Shown here one piece after another: positions 1 through 6,404 of a DNA stretch of 11,669 nucleotides (positions within the stretch are counted from its first letter, which is position 1; each line of letters starts with the position of its first letter). The stretch comes from Alphaproteobacteria bacterium MarineAlpha3_Bin4. Its GTDB lineage: Bacteria > Pseudomonadota > Alphaproteobacteria > Rhodospirillales > Casp-alpha2. The position numbers were made by a program, and so were the translations under genes. The notes under the pieces are model-generated. The model was not told the origin of the DNA and did no database searches. It saw only the letters and a list, made by a program, of their open reading frames with translations. The DNA is taken from the NCBI GenBank assembly GCA_002938045.1, contig PTLJ01000024.1, positions 1-11,669 on the forward strand, written 5' to 3'.

Positions 1-599
1 GCTATCAGCCGACTCTGGCCACCGACATGGGCGTTCTGCAGGAGCGCATTACCTCGACCACCAAAGGCTCGATCACCTCCGTACAAGCCATTTACGTGCC
101 GGCCGACGATCTGACCGACCCGGCACCGGCGACATCGTTCTCGCATCTGGACGCAACCACCGTGCTCAGCCGCCAGATCGCCGAACTCGGCATCTATCCG
201 GCGGTCGATCCGCTCGATTCCACTTCACGGATCCTGGATCCGCGAGTCATCGGCGAGGAGCACTACGCCATTGCCACCGACGTCCAACGAGTGTTGCAGA
301 CCTACAAGTCGCTGCAGGACATCATCGCTATTCTCGGCATGGACGAGCTTTCCGAGGAAGACAAGCTGACCGTCGCCCGGGCGCGTAAGATCCAGCGGTT
401 CCTCTCGCAGCCGTTCCACGTCGCCGAGGTGTTCACCGGTTCGCCGGGCGTGTTGGTCTCGCTCGAGGACACAATCAAGGGCTTCCGCAGAATTGTCGCC
501 GGCGAATACGACCACATCCCGGAGTCCGCCTTCTATATGGTCGGCACTATCGACGAAGCGCTTGAGAAGGCCAAGAAGCTGGCTGCCGCCGCGGCCTAG
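1..599 (+). CDS. atpD: F1Fo ATP synthase subunit beta, C-terminal part (5' truncated by window edge)
   Basis: This is the catalytic beta subunit of the F1 sector of ATP synthase, a cytoplasmic-face membrane complex that makes ATP from ADP and phosphate using the proton gradient. The open frame runs in from the left edge (reading from base 3, Tyr-Gln-Pro-Thr-Leu-Ala), so about 198 C-terminal residues of a protein usually near 475 are present. The start of the visible part, with ITSTTKGSITSVQAIYVPAD, is a hallmark of AtpD. The DELSEED motif, which contacts the epsilon subunit during rotation, is at about bases 342-362. The frame ends at TAG 597-599 after an Ala-rich tail. atpC follows after 30 bp, the usual end of an alphaproteobacterial atpHAGDC operon. 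Identification is very secure; the true start lies outside the window. Confidence 0.98.
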   Translation, partial: YQPTLATDMGVLQERITSTTKGSITSVQAIYVPADDLTDPAPATSFSHLDATTVLSRQIAELGIYPAVDPLDSTSRILDPRVIGEEHYAIATDVQRVLQTYKSLQDIIAILGMDELSEEDKLTVARARKIQRFLSQPFHVAEVFTGSPGVLVSLEDTIKGFRRIVAGEYDHIPESAFYMVGTIDEALEKAKKLAAAAA

Positions 600-629
600 G
601 CGGGCTGGGACGCATTGGAAGAGGAAGGC

Positions 630-1034
630 ATGGCTGATAGAGTCGAGTTCGAACTGGTGTCGCCCGAGAAGCTTTTTCTTTCGGAGTTAGTCGAGATGGT
701 GGTTGTACCGGGCGCTGAGGGTGACGTCGGCGTACTACCCGGCCACTCACCCTTGATCTGCTCGGTGCGGCCCGGCGTTATCGACGTCTACGAAGACGGC
801 GCCGTGCGCCAGAGTATCTTCGTCGCCGGTGGCTTCGCCGAGGTCTCGCTAGAACGCTGCACGGTGCTGGCGGAAGAAGCGGTTTGGGTCGGTGACATCG
901 ACAGAGAGGAGGCGGAGGAGCGCCTGAAAGCGTCGAAGTTAGCGGAAGCGGAAGCTGACGAAGTCGACCGCAAGGCGGCGGAAGGCGAGCGACGTATTGC
1001 GGAGGCCAAAGTTGCCGCCGCCGCGTCGGGATGA
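630..1034 (+). CDS. atpC: F1Fo ATP synthase subunit epsilon
   Basis: This is the epsilon subunit (134 residues) of the F1 central stalk, which couples rotation and inhibits ATP hydrolysis. The N-terminal beta-sandwich (about residues 1-85) carries the family pattern FELVSPEKLFLSELVEMVVVPGAEGDVGVLPGHSPL, split here as FELVSPEKLFLSE then the GAEGDVGVLPGHSP core. The C-terminal part (about 88-134) is a charged Ala/Glu/Lys-rich helical region, as expected for the regulatory helices, although a little degenerate. The ATG at 630 is chosen because GAGGAAGG lies directly upstream at 621-628. A TTG at 615 in the same frame would place the ribosome site inside the gene. It follows atpD closely and is followed 18 bp later by the SixA-like gene, so the three are probably co-transcribed. 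Confidence 0.97.
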   Translation: MADRVEFELVSPEKLFLSELVEMVVVPGAEGDVGVLPGHSPLICSVRPGVIDVYEDGAVRQSIFVAGGFAEVSLERCTVLAEEAVWVGDIDREEAEERLKASKLAEAEADEVDRKAAEGERRIAEAKVAAAASG

Positions 1035-1052
1035 CCTGTCCAGAATCGGCCG

Positions 1053-1541
1053 ATGCGACTCTATCTCGTTCAGCACGGCACCGCCGTTCCTAAGGACAAG
1101 GACCCGGAACGGCCGCTGAGCAAGGCCGGTCAGACCGATGTTAGCCGCGTCGCCTCGTTCCTAGGACGGTCTGGGGTGCACGTCGCGCGGGTGTTGCATT
1201 CGGGAAAGCTCAGGGCGCAGGAGACGGCGTTGTTGCTGGCCGAGGTCATCAGCCCAGGCCGTTTGGTTGAGGAATCGGCCGCTCCCATCGGCCCCAACGA
1301 GGCCACCGACAAGCTGATCGCGTTCATCGAATCGTGGCCCGACGCGGACACGATAGGCGACATCATGGTTGTCGGCCACCTGCCATTCATGAGCAAGATG
1401 GTTTCGCAGCTGGTAGGTACCGAACAGGACACCGTCGTCGTCCACTTCCAACCCGGCACCGTGGTCGCCCTTGAACGCGGCGAGAATGGCGGTGGCTGGA
1501 CCATCAGCTGGGTCATGCGCCCAGAACTGTTAGGGGGCTAG
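1053..1541 (+). CDS. sixA: SixA-like phosphohistidine phosphatase (histidine phosphatase superfamily)
   Basis: The protein has 162 residues, the usual size of single-domain SixA enzymes, which remove phosphate from phosphohistidine. It starts MRLYLVQHGTAVPKD. The phosphate-accepting His is His8, in a QHG rather than the classic RHG motif. The second pocket pattern HSGKLRAQETA (residues 49-59) supplies Arg54, and the second catalytic His is His109 in VVGHLPFM. The order LYLV-HG, PLSKAG, HSGKLRAQETA, GHLPFM is that of the SixA branch. Many SixA relatives that I recall carry QHG, so activity is likely retained. The ATG at 1053 lies 18 bp after the atpC stop, with only a weak ribosome site, which suggests co-transcription with the atp operon. 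The physiological substrate cannot be read from the sequence. Confidence 0.88.
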   Translation: MRLYLVQHGTAVPKDKDPERPLSKAGQTDVSRVASFLGRSGVHVARVLHSGKLRAQETALLLAEVISPGRLVEESAAPIGPNEATDKLIAFIESWPDADTIGDIMVVGHLPFMSKMVSQLVGTEQDTVVVHFQPGTVVALERGENGGGWTISWVMRPELLGG

Positions 1542-1552
1542 AACGGTCGGCT

Positions 1553-1758
1553 TCAGCCGTCGTCGTTGGCAATTTTGGCCGCCCTCCTCTCGCCGCGCTG
1601 TGACACCAACAGCCACAAGCATGCGCTATGTCCGGCTCGAAGAACACTAGCGTCAAAATCAGGTTGAGCCATAATTTTAGCCCCAGCCCAATGGTGAGGC
1701 ACACCGCCACCAGCGGTGGGAAAATGGTGACGACGATTTGCAGAAGGTCCTTGGGCAG
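1553..1758 (-). pseudogene. Pmp3/YqaE-family small membrane protein gene, broken by a one-base frameshift
   Basis: On the minus strand a frame reads LPKDLLQIVVTIFPPLVAV, then CLTIGLGLKLWLNLILTLVFF, EPDIAHA. This matches the two-helix Pmp3/YqaE (UPF0057) proteolipid family, whose pattern is DILxIxLAIxLPPLGVFLxxGLG-xWINILLTLLGYIPGIIHAxWV. At the HA of the PGIIHA motif the frame breaks. The adjacent frame then gives the expected end LWLLVSQRGERRAAKIANDDG and a TGA at 1555-1553. One missing base near 1620 explains the change. Further decay signs are CTG at 1758-1756 where the initiator MPKD would be expected (an in-frame GTG lies at 1821), and Glu and Asp within PGIIHA. Length when repaired is about 68 residues. 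It lies directly behind a broken cupin gene on the same strand. Family assignment is by motif memory. Confidence 0.72.
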
Positions 1759-1799
1759 AGCTTCCGGTCGAGGTTGAAGGCTGGGAGAGTTTACTGCAA

Positions 1800-2080
1800 T
1801 TAATCGTAGCTGTAATTCCACCGAGTTGTTTCTGGGTGGATGTTACGCACGTTATACATTGCTCCACGTTGGATGACCGCCTTGCCGCCTCCTCTATAGA
1901 CATGACTTCGCCCACGTCCCCAATTTCAAGGTGAACCTCGATCACCGTCACTAGCTCATTGACGCCGGGGACAGGGTCCTGCCTCCGGCGCCCCTGCGAA
2001 ACGACGAAGTGATTATAGGAATAGCCCCGCGCCCGACAGTGGGCAGACACCGTGTGGCGGTCGACGGGGACGGCAAACTT
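1800..2080 (-). pseudogene. Cupin-domain protein gene, broken by a one-base frameshift
   Basis: Directly behind uvrB on the minus strand, a frame with strongly coding-like third positions reads KFAVPVDRHTVSAHCRARGY, then VNELVTVIEVHLEIGDVGEVM. This resembles the small cupin family with ARGYSCxxWxDPPGQxWxDFVHxxDELVxVLEGxLE. After about base 1890 the similarity jumps to the next frame: GGKAVIQRGAMYNVRNIHPE, then TTRWNYSYD and TAA at 1802-1800. This matches the usual end (PGDEVFIPRGxxHxVRNxxxxTTRWLYGYD). A single missing base restores about 93 residues. No proper ATG precedes KFAVPVD; the nearest in-frame candidates are GTG at 2143, inside uvrB, and GTG at 2050. Together with the Pmp3 remnant it may once have formed a downstream tail of the uvrB transcript. 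The substrate or role of the ancestral cupin is unknown. Confidence 0.65.
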
Positions 2081-2100
2081 GGCCTGGTTCTGGTGATTGT

Positions 2101-4224
2101 TTACAACCGCCTTCCCTTCTTCTTCTTGCGCTTGTGCCGCCACGCCATTTTCGGCGCCGTTCCAGGTCTATCAAGGCCGAGTTCAACCGCTTCCAAGCGC
2201 CGGATTTCGTCCCTTAACCGTGCGGCCTCCTCGAATTCCAACTCGGCGGCGGCCGCCCGCATGCGCTCGTCTAAATCTTTGAGGACGGTGCCTAGGTTGT
2301 GGCCGACCAACTCCTTGTCGCCGGATACCCCGATATCGAAGGTCACGTAGTCATGTTCATAGACGCTGTTGATGACCTCGACGATACCCTTCTTAACGCT
2401 CTCCGGTGTAATACCGTTGGCGGCATTGTAGGCCTGCTGCATCTCGCGCCGCCGGTTGGTCTCGCCGATGGCGTATTCGAGACTTTCGGTCATGGCGTCG
2501 GCGTAGAGGATGACCCGACCGTCAATGTTCCGGGCTGCGCGGCCAATAGTCTGCACGAGCGAGGTCTTGGAGCGCAGGAAGCCCTGCTTGTCGGCGTCGA
2601 GGATAGCCACCAAGGCGCATTCGGGGATATCGAGCCCCTCGCGCAGCAGATTTATTCCAACTAGGACGTCGAACGCGCCGAGTCTCAAATCGCGAATGAT
2701 CTCAATGCGTTCTAGGGTCTCAATATCGGAGTGCATGTAACGCACCCGGACCCCCGCTTCGTGCATGTACTCGGTCAGGTCTTCGGCCATGCGCTTGGTT
2801 AGTGTCGTGACCAGAGTCCTCAGCCCCTTGGCCGCCACCTCACGCACCTCGCCAAGCAAGTCGTCGACCTGGGATTCCGCCGGACGGACGATGCACAAAG
2901 GGTCGATCAGCCCGGTCGGACGCACAACTTGCTCGGTGAAGACGCCGCCCGTACGCTCGAGCTCCCACGGCCCCGGCGTCGCCGAGACAAAAATGGTCTC
3001 CGGGCGCATGCTGTTCCATTCCTCGAACTTGAGGGGTCGGTTGTCGACGCAACTCGGCAACCGGAAGCCGAACTCGGCGAGAGTTGACTTGCGGTTATAG
3101 TCGCCTCGGTACATGCCGCCTAGCTGCGGCACCGTGACGTGGCTCTCGTCAACCATTAGGAGCGCATTCTCGGGCAGGTACTCGAACAGCGTTGGCGGAG
3201 GTTGACCCGGTGCGCGGCCGGTCAGGTAACGCGAGTAGTTTTCGATGCCGGCGCAGTGACCGGTGGTCTCCAGCATCTCGAGGTCAAAGGTAGTGCGTTC
3301 CTGCACCCGCTGTGCCTCCAAAAGCTTACCCTCGGCGGTCAGTTCCTCGATGCGTTCCTTCAACTCGACCTTGATCGCGGGGATCGCTTGCAACAGCGTC
3401 GGCCTGGGCGTGACGTAATGCGAGTTGGGATAGACCTTAATCTCTTCCAAGGTATCAATCTTCTCGCCGGTCAGCGAGTCAATCTCCCAGATCGCTTCCA
3501 GTTTGTCGCCAAACAGGCTTAGGCGCCAGGCTCGGTCCTCCAAGTGCGAAGGAAAGATCTCGACGACATCACCGCGAACTCGGAATGCGCCGCGGACGAA
3601 GGCGGTGTCGTTACGCCGGTACTGCAGCGCGACCAGCTGTTTGAGCAACTCCATGCGCTCAACGGCGGCGCCCGGCCGCAGTTTGACCGTCATCTCCGAA
3701 TAGGTCTCAACGGCTCCGATGCCATAAATACAACTGACCGAAGCGATAATGATAACGTCGTTGCGCTCCAGCAGCGCGCGCGTCGCGGCGTGGCGCATGC
3801 GGTCAATCTGCTCGTTCACCGAGGCATCCTTCTCTATATAGGTGTCGGTGCGGGGAACGTAGGCCTCGGGCTGGTAATAGTCATAATAGGAAACGAAGTA
3901 CTCGACCGCGTTTTTCGGGAAGAACTCCGCCATCTCACCATAGAGCTGTGCTGCCAGCGTCTTGTTTGGGGCCAGCACCAGGGTCGGCCGATTCTGGTTC
4001 TGGATCACGTGGGCCATGGTGAAGGTCTTTCCAGAACCGGTGACGCCCAATAGAACCTGGTCGCGCTCGCCCGCTTCAAGGCCCACCGTCAACTCGTCAA
4101 TGGCTTCCGGCTGGTCACCAGCGGGGACGAATTCGGACACAAGCTCAAAGTCCCGACCATCCTGAACGGGCGGCCGCTTGTGCGGATTGAAGAGTGCGGG
4201 ATCTTGCTGAAGTTCCACCGCCAT
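2101..4224 (-). CDS. uvrB: UvrABC excision nuclease subunit B
   Basis: UvrB (707 residues) is the damage-verifying helicase-like subunit of nucleotide excision repair. It receives DNA from UvrA and recruits UvrC for incision. Visible elements in order: Walker A GVTGSGKT (60-67); the damage-probing beta-hairpin region YYDYYQPEAYVPRTDTYIEKD (113-133, split across YYQPEAYVPRTDTY); the HCAGIENYSR motif (323-332); Walker B-type DESH (359-362); helicase motif VI QTIGRAAR (558-565); and a C-terminal UVR/UvrC-binding helix pair with ELEFEEAARLRDEIRRLE (661-678). The tail ends in a Lys/Arg-rich stretch, KRKKKKGRRL. The ATG at 4224 gives a normal N-terminus (FELVSEFVPAGDQPEAI at 26-42), but no good ribosome site precedes it; a TATATA lies 7 bp upstream. 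The gene is intact and divergent from the aminotransferase gene. I saw no clear alphaproteobacterial LexA box upstream. Confidence 0.98.
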   Translation of the reverse strand: MAVELQQDPALFNPHKRPPVQDGRDFELVSEFVPAGDQPEAIDELTVGLEAGERDQVLLGVTGSGKTFTMAHVIQNQNRPTLVLAPNKTLAAQLYGEMAEFFPKNAVEYFVSYYDYYQPEAYVPRTDTYIEKDASVNEQIDRMRHAATRALLERNDVIIIASVSCIYGIGAVETYSEMTVKLRPGAAVERMELLKQLVALQYRRNDTAFVRGAFRVRGDVVEIFPSHLEDRAWRLSLFGDKLEAIWEIDSLTGEKIDTLEEIKVYPNSHYVTPRPTLLQAIPAIKVELKERIEELTAEGKLLEAQRVQERTTFDLEMLETTGHCAGIENYSRYLTGRAPGQPPPTLFEYLPENALLMVDESHVTVPQLGGMYRGDYNRKSTLAEFGFRLPSCVDNRPLKFEEWNSMRPETIFVSATPGPWELERTGGVFTEQVVRPTGLIDPLCIVRPAESQVDDLLGEVREVAAKGLRTLVTTLTKRMAEDLTEYMHEAGVRVRYMHSDIETLERIEIIRDLRLGAFDVLVGINLLREGLDIPECALVAILDADKQGFLRSKTSLVQTIGRAARNIDGRVILYADAMTESLEYAIGETNRRREMQQAYNAANGITPESVKKGIVEVINSVYEHDYVTFDIGVSGDKELVGHNLGTVLKDLDERMRAAAAELEFEEAARLRDEIRRLEAVELGLDRPGTAPKMAWRHKRKKKKGRRL

Positions 4225-4231
4225 GGCGCTT

Positions 4232-4287
4232 TATATAGGCCGGTCGGGCCGGTCTTGGCGAGTCCCAAACTCGGCCGACCGGTCGGC
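4232..4287. promoter_or_regulatory. uvrB / aminotransferase divergent promoter region with repeat and palindrome
   Basis: The 177 bp between the divergent genes contain GGCCGGTC twice in a row (4238-4245 and 4247-4254), then a perfect 14-bp palindrome GCCGACCGGTCGGC (4274-4287) whose half-site is the complement of the same word. A TATATA on the minus strand (4237-4232) ends 7 bp before the uvrB ATG. If it were the -10 box, the transcript would start at or almost at the start codon. The arrangement looks like a binding site shared by both promoters, but no regulator can be named and the -35 elements are unclear. Confidence 0.4.
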
Positions 4288-4401
4288 AGTGTAAACATCC
4301 TATCCGCTGGGTATTCGTCGACCTTGCGTGCCACTCGGTGCGAGCGTAGAGTCGCGCCGTTTTCCGTTGAAACCTTTGCCTAGATACAAGGGTGAACCGT
4401 C

Positions 4402-5604
4402 ATGGCCTTCATCGCTGAACGCCTGAGTGCTATCAAGCCCAGCCCAACTATCTCTGTCAGCCAAAAGGCCCGCGAACTTAAGATTGCGGGACAGGATGTC
4501 ATTAGTCTAGGTGCCGGCGAGCCCGACTTCGACACGCCGCCGCACATCATTGAGGCGGCAAAAAAGGCGCTCGACGACGGTTACACTCGCTACACTTCCG
4601 TTAACGGCATTCCTGAGCTGCAGGAAGCGATTGTCGCCAAGTTCAAGCGCGAAAATGACCTGGACTATTCTGCCGACCAGGTCCACGTCAGCTGCGGCGG
4701 CAAGTCGGTAATCTTCAACGCCATGATGGCGTCTGTCGATCCCGGCGACGAAATCATCATCCCGGCGCCTTATTGGGTCAGTTATCCGGCCATCCCGTTG
4801 TTTTTCGGCGGTAAACCGGTGATAGTCGATTGCCCGGCCGAGAACGGTTTCAAGATGACGGGCGAGCAGCTGGAAGCGGCGATCACGCCGAAGACCAAGT
4901 GGCTGATCATGAACTCGCCTTCCAACCCTTCTGGCGCCGGCTACACACACGACGATTTGAAAGAGCTATCCGACGTTCTGGTGCGCCACGATCATGTCTG
5001 GGTGTTCACAGATGATATTTACGAGCGCTTGATTTACGACAACTTTAAGTTCACGGCAATGGCCCGGGTCGAGCCCGGCCTCAAGGACCGCACCCTGACT
5101 ATGAACGGCATGTCGAAGGCTTATTGCATGACCGGTTGGCGGGTCGGTTACGCCGCCGGACCGGTCGAGCTAATAAAGGCGATGACCAAAATACAATCGC
5201 AGTCGATCTCGCATACGGCCGCCATTAGCCAGGTCGCCTCGGTCGCAGCACTCAACGGCCCCCAGGACTTCATTGCTGAGAACAACAAGGTTTTCAAGGA
5301 CCGCCGAGACCTGGTCGTTAGCATGCTCAACCAGGCGTCGGGGCTCAGTTGCCCGACGCCGGAAGGCGCCTTCTACGTCTATCCCAGTTGCGCCGGCACC
5401 ATCGGCAAGAAGACGCCCAACGGCAACACCATCAGCAACGACGAGGACTTCGTTACCTATATCCTGGAATCCGAGGGGGTGGCGGCCGTACACGGCGAGG
5501 CGTTCGGGCTCAGTCCGTACTTCCGCATCAGCTACGCGACGGCGACCGAACTCCTGGAGGAGGCCTGTCAGCGCATCCAGCGGGCCTGTGCAGCACTGAG
5601 CTGA
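4402..5604 (+). CDS. aatA: PLP-dependent class I aminotransferase, aspartate-type
   Basis: This is a 400-residue fold-type I aminotransferase, most likely an aspartate (possibly aspartate/prephenate) aminotransferase that swaps the amino group between aspartate and 2-oxoglutarate in the cytoplasm. The PLP lysine is Lys239 in SKAYCMTGWRVGY, with phosphate-binding Arg247. Other pocket elements are the Asn175 motif NSPSNPSG (171-178), Asp204/Tyr207 in TDDIYERL, the SCGGKSVIFNA phosphate-cup helix (97-107), and Arg375 in FRISYA for the substrate alpha-carboxylate. The N-terminus SLGAGEPDFDTP (35-46) is typical. AAGGGTGA at about 4388-4395 places the ribosome on the ATG at 4402. It reads away from uvrB. 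The stop is followed by a MarR-family pseudogene on the other strand. The exact substrate preference is inferred from similarity to alphaproteobacterial AatA. Confidence 0.92.
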   Translation: MAFIAERLSAIKPSPTISVSQKARELKIAGQDVISLGAGEPDFDTPPHIIEAAKKALDDGYTRYTSVNGIPELQEAIVAKFKRENDLDYSADQVHVSCGGKSVIFNAMMASVDPGDEIIIPAPYWVSYPAIPLFFGGKPVIVDCPAENGFKMTGEQLEAAITPKTKWLIMNSPSNPSGAGYTHDDLKELSDVLVRHDHVWVFTDDIYERLIYDNFKFTAMARVEPGLKDRTLTMNGMSKAYCMTGWRVGYAAGPVELIKAMTKIQSQSISHTAAISQVASVAALNGPQDFIAENNKVFKDRRDLVVSMLNQASGLSCPTPEGAFYVYPSCAGTIGKKTPNGNTISNDEDFVTYILESEGVAAVHGEAFGLSPYFRISYATATELLEEACQRIQRACAALS

Positions 5605-5631
5605 GGGAGCTTAGGATCCACGTCTGGCTGG

Positions 5632-6045
5632 CTACGCATCTGCGCTCTTGATCCTGTCCATCCAATCGATCATCCGGCCCAGTTTGTCTTTTCCGAATTG
5701 GTTGAGCAGGTGGTCTCCACTGCGGGGCGATAGACCAACCACCTGCCTCGGCGTAACACTCCCCCACTATTCGGTGATGATGGTGTGGGTGTTGCGCCCG
5801 TTCTCGTCGCAAGGCCCACACCGCAAACAACTCCTTCTTCTATAGGCGGTCGACCTGGCGGGTGACGTTGGTCTCGTTCAACAGCAGGCGTCAGCCGAGC
5901 TCGCTGAGACGCAGCCTGGCGCTAGGCTTGCACACCAGATCTAGAAAACGTAGTGCTACGTGAGCGTCGCCACATCGTTCCGTTTTAATTCTGATTCGAT
6001 CCGGCCCAAAAGCAGCGGCTGGGCTCGCGGACCCTCGGCGCGTTC
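5632..6045 (-). pseudogene. MarR-family transcriptional regulator, heavily decayed
   Basis: Fragments of one MarR-type winged-helix regulator are spread over three minus-strand frames in the correct order. The N-terminal helix is PLLLGRIESELKRNDVATLT (from 6018), then a TAG at 5958-5956. The next frame gives ARLRLSELG, a TGA at 5893-5891, then RLLLNETNVTRQVDRL (recognition helix) and a TAG at 5842-5840. The third frame gives LRCGPCDENGR and NTHTIITE (the wing), a TAG at 5769-5767, then a C-terminal dimerisation helix NQFGKDKLGRMIDWMDRIKS ending at TAG 5634-5632. This fits the subfamily with RIExxLKRxGLPPLTWYDVLLEL-RLRLSELGExLLLxxTNVTRLVDRLExEGLVRREPCPEDGRG-ITEAG. At least three nonsense codons and two frame changes rule out a working product. 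Its former target genes are not visible. Confidence 0.75.
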
Positions 6046-6120
6046 AGTCTGGAAACATTTTGGAGAACAGCGGTCCTTGACACTCTCCGCTTCACGTCGT
6101 GCAGCTGTTGCTCGACGATA

Positions 6121-6404
6121 TCCCGCTAGTGTGGTTCAATCAAGGGCGCGTCGGAAGTAATACCCGCCCAGCTTACATGGTGTTCGCAGCCAGCCAGCGG
6201 ACCAGGCCCTGCAGTTTCTGGCAGTCAATTGGCTAGGCGGATGATTGAGCTTTAGAAATTTTGATTACAGCGCTCTGCGACCACCACTGGCCCTCTTTTT
6301 CCCTTGCATCCTCGGCTCTGCTCATTACCCTTTTCGGGTAACGGTAAAGCGCAGGGCCACCCCTGCCCACGACCGGCAAAAAAATTAAAACCAGGGAGGG
6401 GTTT
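6121..6404. other. Gene-free leader upstream of the EF-G-like gene, with two small hairpins
   Basis: No intact gene is seen here. Two adjacent inverted repeats sit in the likely 5' leader of the downstream gene: TTACCC-TTTTC-GGGTAA (6325-6341) and GCAGGG-CCAC-CCCTGC (6351-6366). An A-rich segment and a strong ribosome site, AGGGAGGGG (6392-6400), follow. On the minus strand about 6210-6265 has coding-like third positions but no recognisable family. The hairpins could be leader structure or a weak terminator facing the MarR remnant; neither has a T tract on the + strand. Confidence 0.35.

Noticed and set aside
1548..1559. CGGC-TTCA-GCCG hairpin after the SixA-like gene
   Set aside because: It has only a 4-bp stem and no T tract, so it is too weak to call a terminator.
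4225..4401. LexA (SOS) operator upstream of uvrB
   Set aside because: I looked for GTTC-N7-GTTC / GAAC-N7-GAAC and found no pair at the right spacing.
5596..5614. Imperfect stem over the aminotransferase stop codon
   Set aside because: It has one wobble pair, includes the stop codon and lacks a T tract. It is likely chance.
6120..6265. Possible further gene fragment on the minus strand with words such as QKLQGLVRWLAANTM and DIVEQQLHDVKRRV
   Set aside because: Third-position bias hints at coding, but no family could be recognised and the pieces are too short, so it was not called as a gene.
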